The translations under genes were made by a program, and so were the position numbers. The notes beneath the pieces were generated by a model. The model was not told the DNA's origin and made no database searches. It was given only the letters and a program-made list of their open reading frames with translations. This document shows, in pieces, positions 8,503 through 17,752 of a stretch of 64,000 bases of DNA. Origin of the DNA: Pseudomonadales bacterium (lineage in GTDB: Bacteria > Pseudomonadota > Gammaproteobacteria > Pseudomonadales > Azotimanducaceae); NCBI GenBank assembly GCA_041395945.1, contig JAWKZN010000002.1:434001-498000 (forward strand). Direction: 5' to 3'. The stretch's first letter is position 1; each line of letters opens with the position of its first letter.

Positions 8503-9404
8503 TTATGCTTCTCCTTTACGCCGGTTACACGGTCGAAAAACCGTCCGATACTCGCCAGCGCGTCGCCGGATTCCGGCAGACCGGGCATGGCCTGGAATAC
8601 ATGAAAGGCTTCTTCGTAGATTTCCAGCTCGGCAGTTACCCCCTGAGCCACCGCGCGCTCGGCGAGTCGGGTCGAGTCGTCGAGCAGCACTTCGTGATCG
8701 CCAACCTGAATCAGCAGTGGTGGCAGCCCCGTCAGGTCACCAAATAAGGGCGAGACCCCCGGATCCGCTGGATCGGTATCGCCAATATAGAGCTTCGCGG
8801 TGGGCAGGAGGTTTTCAGCACTGATCATCGGATCGAGTGCCGCCCGGCTGCGCGAACTCTCACCGCTGCCGGTGAGATCCGTCCAGGGGGAAAGGAGCAC
8901 AGCCCCAGCCGGCTGTGGCTTTCCCTGCGCTTTCAGGGCCAGCAGACAGGCCAGTGTCAGACCGCCACCGGCGGAATCACCGGCGATGACGACCTGATCG
9001 GGTCGGATGCCATTGGCGAGCAGTCTGTCGTAGCTGGCAACTGCATCCTCAACCGCCGCCGGATAGGGGTTCTCAGGAGCCAGGCGGTAGTCGACACCAA
9101 GCACCGGTGCGCGGCAGGCTTCAGCCAGTCGCCCCATCAGCTCAGCGTGTGTATCCAGAGAGCCGAGCATGTAGCCGCCACCATGCAGATAAAGGAGGCC
9201 TCTGTCCTCACGTACACCGGCGACGGTGATATGGCACAACGGGATGCCATCGACATTGAAGTCCTTCCGGGTGACATGGTCTGCCATGGGCGCGGTCATC
9301 GACACCATGTTCTCACGCATCTCGGCGACATTGATTTCAGACCCGCTGAAAAGCCCCGACTCGCGCAGCATGTCCGCCATCGCGCGCATTTCTTCACTCG
9401 CCAT
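8499..9404 (-). CDS. Alpha/beta-hydrolase fold-3 esterase (HSL family)
   Basis: 301 residues. HGGGYMLGS provides the oxyanion-hole motif of the hormone-sensitive-lipase family, GDSAGGGL the nucleophile Ser, and the C-terminal EAFHVFQAM the catalytic His; VDYRLAPENPYPAAVEDA is the family's signature in between. It hydrolyses short acyl or alkyl esters in the cytoplasm. It is first in a two-gene unit with the overlapping LLM oxidoreductase, suggesting that ester cleavage and oxidation act on related compounds. A promoter -10 candidate lies about 30 bases upstream. Confidence 0.87.
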   Translation of the reverse strand: MASEEMRAMADMLRESGLFSGSEINVAEMRENMVSMTAPMADHVTRKDFNVDGIPLCHITVAGVREDRGLLYLHGGGYMLGSLDTHAELMGRLAEACRAPVLGVDYRLAPENPYPAAVEDAVASYDRLLANGIRPDQVVIAGDSAGGGLTLACLLALKAQGKPQPAGAVLLSPWTDLTGSGESSRSRAALDPMISAENLLPTAKLYIGDTDPADPGVSPLFGDLTGLPPLLIQVGDHEVLLDDSTRLAERAVAQGVTAELEIYEEAFHVFQAMPGLPESGDALASIGRFFDRVTGVKEKHK

Positions 9405-9433
9405 TGCACTCCCCCATAAGCTTTAGAGGGCCG

Positions 9434-9439
9434 AGTATA
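9434..9439 (-). promoter_or_regulatory. -10 promoter element for the esterase/LLM unit
   Basis: Read on the minus strand the bases are TATACT, close to the sigma-70 consensus, about 30 bases upstream of the esterase ATG. No good -35 hexamer is visible at 16-18 bases. Confidence 0.4.
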
Positions 9440-9457
9440 CCGGGGACCCGGAAATCC

Positions 9458-9476
9458 GTCCGTCTGTCTGTCTGTC
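9458..9476. repeat. Tetranucleotide tandem repeat (GTCY)n
   Basis: About 4.75 copies of GTCC/GTCT lie directly after the stop codon of the minus-strand serine hydrolase gene and upstream of the esterase promoter. Short-unit repeats of this kind can change length by replication slippage. Confidence 0.7.
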
Positions 9477-9483
9477 GCCCGGA

Positions 9484-10824
9484 TCAGTCGACCGTGCGTC
9501 CGGTTGCCCGGGCCAGTTCTTCTTCGGTTCGCGACAGGGCGGTCGCGGTAGTCACGGCGCCGGTGGTGATCAGTTCATGAATTCCGGTCGCGAGCGTCTG
9601 ATGGTCCACGGCTGAATTCCGACGCAGCACATTGCTCATCAGAGCGATCATGTAGTGATGTTTTCTGGCCCCGGCAGGAGACTCGACGATCGCGACCGAG
9701 TTCATCAGGTTCTTGACGTTGCCGTGATATTTCAGACACCTGAATCCCGCTTCGGGTTCGCACTGGTACAGAGATCCTGATTTGAAGTAGACGGCGGCCT
9801 GGTTGAGCGCCGGTGCAGACGCATAGCGAATCCGCCGTTCCGTCGAATACAGCAGTCGCTTCAGCTCCCTGCTGGAGAACTCATCCACCAGCCGCCCCTG
9901 CTCCATGCGCAGCAGAAACTCGATCAGTGTGCGCGGTGTGGCATAACTCTTTGTTCCAGGCACTCTGCGATTACCGGTCGCCGTGAAGAAACTGCCCTGA
10001 CGGATTTCGTCGAGATTGAATCCGGCTGCGGTCACTGGCAGCTGCAGCGTGCGGATAAGCAGACTTCCCAGCTCTGCGCGGGAAGTCTCGGCAAAGAACC
10101 GCATCCCCACGTCGTGGGTAACCGGGTACTCGTCGCCGAATTTGCGCATGAGCATCGTTTCGCGGATCAGCGACGATGCCGCCGAATTGGAACTCGCGGA
10201 CATCATCCAGTCCAGGTACTCCCAAATCGAGCCGACATCGCCAGGTTGCAGCGGGCGTCTGGTGAGAACCTCCAGGACCGGGTCCCACTGCCGCACCGTG
10301 TGGTGATCCGTGAGTACGAATTCATCGGCAACGATGCGCGTGTTCTTCAGCAGCGCCCGACGTTCATCCACCGCTTCCGGACGGAGGTCAGCAAGCGCCT
10401 GAAACAGTGCCAGCCCGACCAGCAGTTTTCCCACGCTGCCCACATTGGCCCTGTAATTTTCACCGTGCTCCGCATATCTGGGCCGCGCCGGATCGGACAG
10501 GTCCAATAGCGCAAACTGATAGTCATCTTTCCGATCTCCGAGCAATTCGATGACCGAAGCGGACAGCGCCGCGTCCGGTTCCGGCAGCTGCAGGTCCTGC
10601 CGATCGAGCAGGCGCAGATCGACCTCGGAGAGACTCAACAGACCACCAGGCGGTTGTTTGCTGCCATACATCTCTCCCGCCTGTACCCGCCGCGCCACCT
10701 CCAGACGGCCGATGCCCGTCTCCTCGTAGCCATCAATTGGATAGGCGGCGATCTGCGCTGCCGGCACCAGCAGGCTGACTGCCGCCAGCGCAACCAACGA
10801 CCCCGTCACTCTCAAACTCTTCAT
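9484..10824 (-). CDS. Exported class-A beta-lactamase-fold serine hydrolase (DD-peptidase-like)
   Basis: 446 residues with an N-terminal signal peptide (SLVALAAVSLLVPAAQIAA). The three penicillin-recognising motifs can be placed: S130-V-G-K133 (SxxK), S211-S-N213 (SxN) and K348-S-G-S (KTG-like, with Ser for Thr). Spacing and the helical insertion fit the class-A beta-lactamase/D-Ala-D-Ala carboxypeptidase fold, although it is longer than a true beta-lactamase (about 290) by an extra 90-residue N-terminal region. Its ATG overlaps the stop of the upstream dikinase-like gene (ATGA), so they are translationally coupled. Resistance function should not be assumed. Confidence 0.75.
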   Translation of the reverse strand: MKSLRVTGSLVALAAVSLLVPAAQIAAYPIDGYEETGIGRLEVARRVQAGEMYGSKQPPGGLLSLSEVDLRLLDRQDLQLPEPDAALSASVIELLGDRKDDYQFALLDLSDPARPRYAEHGENYRANVGSVGKLLVGLALFQALADLRPEAVDERRALLKNTRIVADEFVLTDHHTVRQWDPVLEVLTRRPLQPGDVGSIWEYLDWMMSASSNSAASSLIRETMLMRKFGDEYPVTHDVGMRFFAETSRAELGSLLIRTLQLPVTAAGFNLDEIRQGSFFTATGNRRVPGTKSYATPRTLIEFLLRMEQGRLVDEFSSRELKRLLYSTERRIRYASAPALNQAAVYFKSGSLYQCEPEAGFRCLKYHGNVKNLMNSVAIVESPAGARKHHYMIALMSNVLRRNSAVDHQTLATGIHELITTGAVTTATALSRTEEELARATGRTVD

Positions 10825-13793
10825 TGGACTCCTTCTGTTAGTGGACGGTCGCTGAGGTCCACCCGGATCGGGCCGGTATCAACCAGTTGCCGGTCCAGAT
10901 TCGCGAGATATTCATGGTTACGCATCCTCGTGCTCTCGAGAAATGGCCGGATCTGGAAGAGGCGCAGTTCACCCCCCAGAAAGCCAAACTCGATATCCGC
11001 CGGAGCCGGCTCTCCCTGTTCATCGGTAATCGGAGGAAACTGCTGCGGCAGAGTTTCTGCCAGGCGGATCAGCTGAGCAATCTCCTCCGCCTGCAGAATG
11101 ACACTGGATCCGGAAACCGGTATCCGCACGATCCCGCCCGTTGCAGGGGTTATACGTTTCCACGGAGCAGCCGCCTGAGCCAGAAGACGCACCCTGCCGG
11201 TGCTGATTTCCACACGCAGAGACTCAGCCGCCTGACCGTCCACCGCACCGCCCACGCCTTCGTTTGCCGCAATCGACAGCCAGCGATCGTCGCCGCTGTC
11301 GATGTCCCGGGTAACCATCACACCTGACTTATCCACCGGCACGGTGAGCTGCAGCAGCACGGCCGGATAGACGTGTTGAGGCGCAGGCATGAAGTTCTGT
11401 CGCCAGGCAAACGCCCGGGCGCTGAAGGGCGATGCCCACACCCGGCTGACGGCTTCGATCACCGCATCGAAACCCACCACATTCGGCACGGTGAGATTCA
11501 ATCCTGCCCCGGTGAATCCGGGCAGATCTTCGACATTGGTGTCACTGCGCACAAACACACCATAGCTGCCCTCCTCGCCGAACGTCTCCTCCATTGCTTT
11601 CCGCAGCCGCTCGCGGAACTCGTCTCCCGGATCCGCGTGCAGGATCCAGGCTTCCAGAACCTGTCGAAAGCTCTGGGTCTGTGCTTCGCGCTGCGGGGAG
11701 TTCACCGGCAGTGTGGCAAGGTGCTCATACTGCTCCACCATCCATTCAAACACGGTGCCTGTGGTACCCGTCTTGGGTTGCTCGAGCAGGGCGCGGAACT
11801 CCCCAAAGGGGACGACGATGCCATTGGCGACCGCTTCCGGAAAATGATGACGCAGCTCGGCGAGTTTCGCCGCCTTGGGTCCCACGATCCGGCCTGAATC
11901 GGCTGCCCGCAGACTGTCCAGTGTCGGAATTTCTCGAAAGCCGAGTTCGATTTTTGCCATGTCCGGAACGATCCGCACCGCTGGCTGACCGGTTTCCTCC
12001 CCGGCATCCTCCAGCGCCTCAGGATCCACACCACGAATCTCTACCGAACCTGTCTGGCCAACTGCCAGGACCACCGTCTCGCCGGCGTGTCTGCGTAATC
12101 GCTCCATGAGCTGCTCACTGATCGCAACATTCGGAATTCCCAGATTGCGGGCGAGAAGCTGGACATGAGAAAGCGGATTGCCTTCACCGGCCGTGATGAT
12201 TCCGGCTACAGGCGGGAGATCCGCAATGGTTTCATGCAGTACATAGATACCATTCCGATCGAACTCGGTGGTCTCGTCCACCGTCAGTGCAAAGCGCAAC
12301 ACACCCCGTGCGAAGCCGGGATTCAGGGATCGCATACCACTGATACGCTCGCCGAACAGCTCATTGCGCACACCGGCCAGTTGTTCCGCGTCGCGCTGCA
12401 GCACATCGAGGGCCTGCGCAAAGAAGAACAGTGCACTCCCGCGCAGCTGGTCCTGAATGAAGAGGAGGCTCAACGGCTCGATGGCGGCGAAACGCTGCAT
12501 CGCTTCACCGAAATACAGAGACAGAGATGAGGTACCCCAACCCGGCACCCGGGCTAGAAAACCAAGAGCGTCCCGGTATTCGGTCAGACTGACCTCCGGA
12601 CTCCGCAATCGCTGCATTTCCCCTTCAATGGCCGCTCGCTGCCGCTCGGAGATCAGACCGGCACCATAGAGGGCGGAAGAGTTCGTCAGGAGCCAGTCGA
12701 TGATCCTGCTGCGCGATGCGCTGTGCAGTTCATCGCGCAGCTCTGTCCCGGCAGCAAAATGCTCTGCCTCGAGTTTCAGGGTTGCATTGACGAGCGCCAG
12801 GCGTCGGTCGGGGCTGTTCGGAACCAGCAGCTGATCGCGCAGCACTCTGAGCAGCTCAGCTGTGTAGATGAAGCGGGCTTCCACGTTCTCAGCAGTCGCA
12901 ATTCGGGTCGCTGCGGCTCTCAGAATCTCACTCAGCTCCCCCGAGCCCTGCAGACGCACTGCGAGCTTATCAAGGTACTCAACGAGGGTAGACGGCTGGT
13001 AGGCTGAGCGTATGGTGCTGGCCAGCAGCTCATAGTCCGCCAGATGTTCGGAGTCGGGATGGGCCGCAGCGTATGCAAACACAGCGTCCGCGTCCGTCGC
13101 GTCCGGCCTTACGTGGATCTTGTTGCGCAGAAGCTGAAAAGCGGCGTCCCGCCGGGCAAGATCGGTGCTCAGCTGCCGGATCTGGGTGATCTGATCGGTC
13201 TCCGAGCCATGAGGGATAAAGCGGGCGGCGGTGCGCAGCATCACATAACGGGTCCGCAGCCATTCACGGTCTTCGGCCATCTTGAACAGCAGGCGCCGGG
13301 CACCCCGACGTTCGCCCTCTTCCTGCAGGGCACCCCGATAGTAGCGGGCGTGGCGCAGAATCCAGCCATCGTCGATCGCAAGCAGAAACTGCTCCAGTAC
13401 AATCTGAGCCAGCCTGTCACGATGATTCGGCTCCGTCAGGAAGTCTTCGACTTTCAGGTTGGACAGGATGTTCGCTATGAAATAGCCGTCTGCGCGCATG
13501 GCCTTGACCTGATCTGTCCATTCCCCATGCTGCGCGCCGCCCCCGTGTCCATCACACGCCCTCGGTGTGGGCGGCCAGTCTGTGCCATCGTTACAGAACC
13601 AGCGCACCCGGGAAAACGGCCCGCGCGGAGCCTCCTTCATCTGCACTATCCAGTCCCGGTACTGAGCGGGCTCCGCCTGCAGATCCTGGCTCATCACGAG
13701 CACCGCCACCAGGAACAGGACAACCGACCGGTAACTGAACAGAGTCCGGATTTCCACGCGCCTGATCGCAGGGCAAATAAAGGCAGCCCTCAT
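10821..13793 (-). CDS. Exported glucan-water-dikinase-like PEP-utilising enzyme
   Basis: About 990 residues. The start is uncertain: ATG at 13793 has GAGGA four bases upstream; GTG at 13811 and GTG at 13757 are alternatives. All include a signal-peptide-like segment (SYRSVVLFLVAVLVMSQDLQA). After some 450 residues of helical sequence without a known domain comes a phospho-His swivelling domain (NPLSHVQLLARN, His about 543), then a C-terminal ATP-grasp domain with GPKAAKLAELR, VVPFGEFRALL, FVRSDTNVEDLPGFTGAGLN and a closing DIEFGFLGGELRLFQIRPF. Domain order (His before ATP-grasp) and the SHV...ARN motif are those of plant glucan/phosphoglucan water dikinases rather than PEP synthase. Export of an ATP-using enzyme is unexpected. 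Confidence 0.72.
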   Translation of the reverse strand: MRAAFICPAIRRVEIRTLFSYRSVVLFLVAVLVMSQDLQAEPAQYRDWIVQMKEAPRGPFSRVRWFCNDGTDWPPTPRACDGHGGGAQHGEWTDQVKAMRADGYFIANILSNLKVEDFLTEPNHRDRLAQIVLEQFLLAIDDGWILRHARYYRGALQEEGERRGARRLLFKMAEDREWLRTRYVMLRTAARFIPHGSETDQITQIRQLSTDLARRDAAFQLLRNKIHVRPDATDADAVFAYAAAHPDSEHLADYELLASTIRSAYQPSTLVEYLDKLAVRLQGSGELSEILRAAATRIATAENVEARFIYTAELLRVLRDQLLVPNSPDRRLALVNATLKLEAEHFAAGTELRDELHSASRSRIIDWLLTNSSALYGAGLISERQRAAIEGEMQRLRSPEVSLTEYRDALGFLARVPGWGTSSLSLYFGEAMQRFAAIEPLSLLFIQDQLRGSALFFFAQALDVLQRDAEQLAGVRNELFGERISGMRSLNPGFARGVLRFALTVDETTEFDRNGIYVLHETIADLPPVAGIITAGEGNPLSHVQLLARNLGIPNVAISEQLMERLRRHAGETVVLAVGQTGSVEIRGVDPEALEDAGEETGQPAVRIVPDMAKIELGFREIPTLDSLRAADSGRIVGPKAAKLAELRHHFPEAVANGIVVPFGEFRALLEQPKTGTTGTVFEWMVEQYEHLATLPVNSPQREAQTQSFRQVLEAWILHADPGDEFRERLRKAMEETFGEEGSYGVFVRSDTNVEDLPGFTGAGLNLTVPNVVGFDAVIEAVSRVWASPFSARAFAWRQNFMPAPQHVYPAVLLQLTVPVDKSGVMVTRDIDSGDDRWLSIAANEGVGGAVDGQAAESLRVEISTGRVRLLAQAAAPWKRITPATGGIVRIPVSGSSVILQAEEIAQLIRLAETLPQQFPPITDEQGEPAPADIEFGFLGGELRLFQIRPFLESTRMRNHEYLANLDRQLVDTGPIRVDLSDRPLTEGVQ

Positions 13794-13843
13794 CATTTCC
13801 TCATAATCCACACACCTGAATTCATCGACTTCTGCCAGGGACG

Positions 13844-13872
13844 TTGATACTTATCCTGAGACTGCCTAGTGT
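13844..13872 (+). promoter_or_regulatory. Candidate sigma-70 promoter for pyrC
   Basis: TTGATA at 13844-13849 and TAGTGT at 13867-13872 with 17-base spacing. The -10 is weak. This would give a leader of about 90 bases before the pyrC ATG. Confidence 0.35.
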
Positions 13873-13922
13873 AGTGCGCCATTCCAGACCCGGGCATGAC
13901 CGCCGACCTGGGTGCGTAATGT

Positions 13923-13939
13923 GCGCGCGATATGCGCGC
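13923..13939 (+). promoter_or_regulatory. GC-rich leader hairpin upstream of pyrC
   Basis: GCGCGC (13923-13928), loop GATAT, GCGCGC (13934-13939): a perfect 6-pair stem 28 bases before the ATG. pyrC of enteric bacteria is controlled through leader RNA structure; whether this hairpin does anything similar is inference. Confidence 0.3.
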
Positions 13940-13967
13940 CCACGAGCTCAACTGAGACGATCAGACA

Positions 13968-15017
13968 ATGACAGCGACCCGCGAGACGATTTCACTGATT
14001 CAGCCCGACGACTGGCACCTCCACCTCCGGGACGGCCAGGGCATGAAAGACGTGGTCGCCCACAGCGCCCGACAGTTCGCACGGGCCATTGTCATGCCCA
14101 ATCTGAAACCGCCGATCGTGGACACCGCCCAGGCCGGTGCCTATCGCCAGCGTATCCTCGACGCGCTGCCGGCGGGATCGGATTTTGAACCACTCATGAC
14201 ACTATATCTGACCGATCACACCAGGCCCGCAGAAATAGATCGCGCCCGCCAGAGCGGTTTCATTCCGGCATTGAAGCTCTATCCGGCTGGTGCCACCACC
14301 AATTCCGACTCGGGTGTCACCGATCTGAAGAAGACTTACCCCGCACTCGAAGCCATGCAGAGGCTCGGTATGGTGCTGTGTATCCACGGCGAAGTGACAG
14401 ATCCCGCAATCGATCTCTTCGATCGCGAAAAGGCATTCATCGACGATCAGCTCATCCCTTTGGGGAGGGATTTCCCTGAGTTGAAGATCGTTTTTGAGCA
14501 TATCACCACCACAGACGCCGCAGACTATGTCATCGAGGCGGGCCCGAACGTGGCGGCGACGATCACCGCACACCACCTGCTCTACAATCGCAATGCGCTG
14601 TTTCTCGGCGGCATCCGTCCTCACTACTACTGTCTGCCTGTGCTGAAACGGGAGATCCACCGTCAGGCCCTGGTACAGGCTGCAACCTCGGGGAATCCGA
14701 AATTTTTCCTCGGCACCGATTCCGCACCACACCCGCAGGAGGAGAAGGAGTCCGACTGCGGCTGCGCCGGCTGCTACACCGCACTGCATGCCATGGAACT
14801 GTACGCACAGGCCTTCGACCAGGCCGGGCGCATGGACGCACTGGAGGGATTCGCGAGCCTGTTCGGACCGGCGTTTTACGGACTGCCAGCCAACCAGCGC
14901 AGGATCACACTGGAGCGCAAAGCCTGGACCGTGCCTCGGACATTGAAATTTGCTGCTGGTCAGCTGGTACCGCTGGCTGCGGCCGAATCTCTTGACTGGC
15001 GCCTGATCGATTGCTGA
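13968..15017 (+). CDS. pyrC: Dihydroorotase (PyrC, class II)
   Basis: 349 residues, the normal length for the E. coli-type dimeric dihydroorotase. It catalyses the reversible cyclisation of N-carbamoyl-aspartate to dihydroorotate in pyrimidine synthesis (cytosol). The zinc-site motif DDWHLHLRDG is at the N-terminus, ALKLYPAGATTNSD carries the Lys carboxylated to bridge the metals, CIHGEV and EHITT supply further His ligands, and FLGTDSAPHP the catalytic Asp. All key residues are present. It is followed 11 bases later by a YdjM-like membrane protein gene and is probably co-transcribed with it. Confidence 0.96.
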   Translation: MTATRETISLIQPDDWHLHLRDGQGMKDVVAHSARQFARAIVMPNLKPPIVDTAQAGAYRQRILDALPAGSDFEPLMTLYLTDHTRPAEIDRARQSGFIPALKLYPAGATTNSDSGVTDLKKTYPALEAMQRLGMVLCIHGEVTDPAIDLFDREKAFIDDQLIPLGRDFPELKIVFEHITTTDAADYVIEAGPNVAATITAHHLLYNRNALFLGGIRPHYYCLPVLKREIHRQALVQAATSGNPKFFLGTDSAPHPQEEKESDCGCAGCYTALHAMELYAQAFDQAGRMDALEGFASLFGPAFYGLPANQRRITLERKAWTVPRTLKFAAGQLVPLAAAESLDWRLIDC

Positions 15018-15028
15018 CTCCATAGAAG

Positions 15029-16048
15029 ATGGATCCTGTTACACAGGGCGTGCTCGGCGCTACGCTGGCACAGGCGACAGCGGACCACCGGCGCCTGCGT
15101 GCCTGTGCGATCGCAGGTCTGGCCGGCGGTCTGGCACCCGACCTCGATATCTTCATCCGCTCTGCAACGGATCCACTGCTCTACCTGGAGTTCCATCGGC
15201 AGTTCACCCACGCACTGGTTTTCATTCCCATCGGTGCGGGCCTGTGCGCGCTGCTGTTGCAGCCGTTCCTGCACAGGCACCTGAGCTGGCGGGATACCTA
15301 TCTGAGCTGTCTTCTCGGATACGCCACCCACGGTCTGCTGGACGCCTGCACGAGCTATGGCACGCAGCTGTTCTGGCCGATGTCGACACTGCGGGTCAGC
15401 TGGAACTGGATCTCGGTCGTTGATCCCCTCTTTACCCTGCCGCTGCTCATCCTGCTGGGAATCGGCTTGCTCCGCCGTCGGCCCATGTTCGCGAAAGCCG
15501 GCCTGATCTGGGCAGCGCTGTACATGTGCATCGGTTTCGCTCAGCACGAACGGGCAGTGGCAGCAGCCGAGCGGCTGGCGCACACACGCGGTCACCAGAT
15601 CGAGCGGCTCAACGTGAAACCGGGCTTCGCCAATCTGCTGCTGTGGAAAGCCGTCTACCGGCACGATGGCCGCTACTACGTCGCGGGTCTGCGTATCGCC
15701 GCCGACACCAGTCATTGCGGTGGTGCAGACATCGAAGCGCTCGACACAGACAGGGCACTGCCCTGGCTGGTGCCGGACAGTCAGCAGGCGAGAGACCTGG
15801 AGCGTTTCCGCTGGTATTCGGATGGCTGGCTGGCCCTGGATCCCGAGGAGCCTCTGTATATCGTTGATGTGCGTTATTCGTCGCTGCCGAACACCATCGA
15901 TGCGCTCTGGGGACTGAAACTGGACACAGAGGCAGGCCCGGACCGTCACGCCACATACCATGTGGTGCAATCAAGACGCACAGAGGCGATGGACAAACTG
16001 CTCGATCTGCTCCGTGGCAGCGCCTGCCGTAACCTTCCACCGGCGTGA
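15029..16048 (+). CDS. YdjM/DUF457-family membrane-bound metal-dependent hydrolase-like protein
   Basis: 339 residues. The opening MDPVTQGVLGATLAQA, then GGLAPDLDI and HRQFTHALVF, is the signature of the DUF457/YdjM ('LexA-binding, inner membrane-associated hydrolase') family: conserved Asp and His residues at the ends of membrane helices. Four to five helices occupy residues 25-165, followed by a soluble C-terminal domain of about 150 residues rich in Trp and Tyr. The biochemical role of the family is not established. It lies 11 bases after pyrC on the same strand. Confidence 0.82.
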   Translation: MDPVTQGVLGATLAQATADHRRLRACAIAGLAGGLAPDLDIFIRSATDPLLYLEFHRQFTHALVFIPIGAGLCALLLQPFLHRHLSWRDTYLSCLLGYATHGLLDACTSYGTQLFWPMSTLRVSWNWISVVDPLFTLPLLILLGIGLLRRRPMFAKAGLIWAALYMCIGFAQHERAVAAAERLAHTRGHQIERLNVKPGFANLLLWKAVYRHDGRYYVAGLRIAADTSHCGGADIEALDTDRALPWLVPDSQQARDLERFRWYSDGWLALDPEEPLYIVDVRYSSLPNTIDALWGLKLDTEAGPDRHATYHVVQSRRTEAMDKLLDLLRGSACRNLPPA

Positions 16049-16069
16049 CGCTGAGCGGACGTCGAAGTT

Positions 16070-16945
16070 TCAGAGTTTCCCCTGCAACCACTGCACCGCA
16101 TCGGCCGTGTACCCGGCGGGCAGTGAATGCCCGCTGTCGTAGAAGCGAATTGTTTTCACATCGCCAGGCACGGCATCGAACAGAGCCATGGCCTCATCGA
16201 CGCTGTAGAACTGGTCGTTTTTCGCCATCAGCAGCAGCAGCGGGTCGGCACCCATATCCCGGGCAAAGGCTGCGGCTGCCATCGGCATGCCCGCCGAATG
16301 GGGCACCACACAGGCCACCGTCGCCTGGATTCTCTCCTCCACTGCGCCGAGGATGAACGCCATGTGTCCTCCCATGCTGTAACCCACCAGCCCGATGCGC
16401 GAGGAATCGATGTCGTCCCGGGTAGCCAGGTAATCGATCGCACGCCGGTAATCAACGACGGACTGGGTCAGCATGTTTGCATACCGCACACCCCAGCCTC
16501 GTTTGAAGACCATTTCTCCCGCGTCGATATGGTCGTTGTAGACCGCGCGATCGCCATGATACTGAGCATCCAGCGCCAGCACGGCATAGCCCTGCTGCAG
16601 CAGAGCCGCTGACAGCTCACCCCCATGGGTGAAGTCGTCCTCCAGCCACTGGGATTTGTTGCCGGTGAGACCATGCAGCAGCAGTACAACGGGGAACGGA
16701 CCTTCGCCCTCGGGCGGCAGCGCCAGCAATCCCGGCACCCTGCCGTCGTGGAAGCTGTCGAAGACCAGCTTCTCAAAGGTGGCAGCGCCGTGGGTGAAGG
16801 TTCCGACGATTCGAGCATTGAGTGGATAGCTCTGGTCGTAAGAGTAGATGGACTTCAGCAGACCATAGGCCTGGGGATTCAGAGCCTCGGCAGAGGCTGT
16901 TCCACACAGGCCACACAGCAGAATCGCAATCAGACATTTGCTCAT
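16070..16945 (-). CDS. Exported alpha/beta hydrolase (dienelactone-hydrolase-like)
   Basis: 291 residues from the ATG at 16945, preceded by GGGTGAG; this start gives a signal peptide (MSKCLIAILLCGLCGTASA), whereas an open frame to 16999 would hide it. Oxyanion segment LLLHGLTGNKSQW, nucleophile GYSMGGHMAF, an acid in the stretch after LLLMAKNDQFYS and the final His in YDSGHSLPAG make a full triad. The pattern suits a periplasmic esterase or peptidase of the DLH/prolyl-oligopeptidase-like group. Downstream in the same orientation as the glutathione transferase gene. Confidence 0.8.
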   Translation of the reverse strand: MSKCLIAILLCGLCGTASAEALNPQAYGLLKSIYSYDQSYPLNARIVGTFTHGAATFEKLVFDSFHDGRVPGLLALPPEGEGPFPVVLLLHGLTGNKSQWLEDDFTHGGELSAALLQQGYAVLALDAQYHGDRAVYNDHIDAGEMVFKRGWGVRYANMLTQSVVDYRRAIDYLATRDDIDSSRIGLVGYSMGGHMAFILGAVEERIQATVACVVPHSAGMPMAAAAFARDMGADPLLLLMAKNDQFYSVDEAMALFDAVPGDVKTIRFYDSGHSLPAGYTADAVQWLQGKL

Positions 16946-16995
16946 GGTGCTCACCCTGGATCGATCGAAGGGTGCATCGTACCCGCGTCGGCAGT

Positions 16996-17706
16996 TCATC
17001 GCTCCCGATACTGCTCTTCACCAAACAGTATCGAGCGGTGTGCATCATCAAAGCCCTGCAGCCCGCCCTGGATGATCTCCGGCCGCACTTTTTCATCGAA
17101 GGCCACCAGACCGCGACGCACCGCGGGTCGTTCCCGCAAACCCCGGGCCCAGGCCTGCAGGTGCGGGCGTTCACCCGGGGACGCATCGAGGCGGCCTGCC
17201 ACCCAGGGCAGCACACAGATGTCCGCGATGGTATAGGTCTCATCGACAAAATAAGTGCGTGTGGCCAGGTGCTGGTCCATCACCCGCATCAGGCGCTCAG
17301 TCTCGCGTTTGTAACGATCGATGGCGTAGGGGTGTTTGTCCTTCGCGTAATAGTAGAAGTGCGCAAACTGACCGAACATTGGACCCACACCGGCCATCTG
17401 GAACATGATCCACTGCATCATCATGTGGCGTCCGGTCGCCGTCGGTGGCAGAAAAAGGCCCGTCTTCTCCGCCAGATAGATCAGGATGGCGCCACTCTCC
17501 CAAAGGGTGATGGGTGCTCCGTCCGGCCCTTCGGAGTCCCGCAGAACCGGAAACTTGTTGTTCGGGTTCAGCGCCAGAAACTCGGGCCTGAACTGATCCC
17601 CGGCCAGCATATCGACATACTCCCAGCGCCAGTCGAGTCCCGACTCTTCGAGGAAGATCGAAATTTTCCGTGCGTTCGGTGTCGGTCCACCCCAGAGTTC
17701 GATCAT
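16996..17706 (-). CDS. Glutathione S-transferase (Ure2p/YfcG-like)
   Basis: 236 residues. An N-terminal thioredoxin-fold half with TPNARKISIFLEESGL (glutathione-contact helix), NPNNKFPVL (cis-Pro loop) and LWESGAILIYLAEKTG (the E-S pair that binds the gamma-glutamyl group) is followed by a helical domain with QWIMFQMAGVGPMFGQFAHF, typical of the Nu-class YfcG/YghU/Ure2p group. These enzymes act as glutathione transferases or disulphide-bond reductases in the cytosol. Some catabolic clusters use such proteins as maleylpyruvate isomerase or beta-etherase; no evidence decides this here. The gene is divergent from the SDR gene. Confidence 0.88.
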   Translation of the reverse strand: MIELWGGPTPNARKISIFLEESGLDWRWEYVDMLAGDQFRPEFLALNPNNKFPVLRDSEGPDGAPITLWESGAILIYLAEKTGLFLPPTATGRHMMMQWIMFQMAGVGPMFGQFAHFYYYAKDKHPYAIDRYKRETERLMRVMDQHLATRTYFVDETYTIADICVLPWVAGRLDASPGERPHLQAWARGLRERPAVRRGLVAFDEKVRPEIIQGGLQGFDDAHRSILFGEEQYRER

Positions 17707-17752
17707 GATTAGCCTTCCCTGTACCCATCATTTCAGCCTGACAGGAGACAGC

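Noticed and set aside
9484..10824. Class A beta-lactamase resistance gene
   Set aside because: The KTG motif is KSGS and the protein is longer than known lactamases; a peptidase or esterase role is equally likely.
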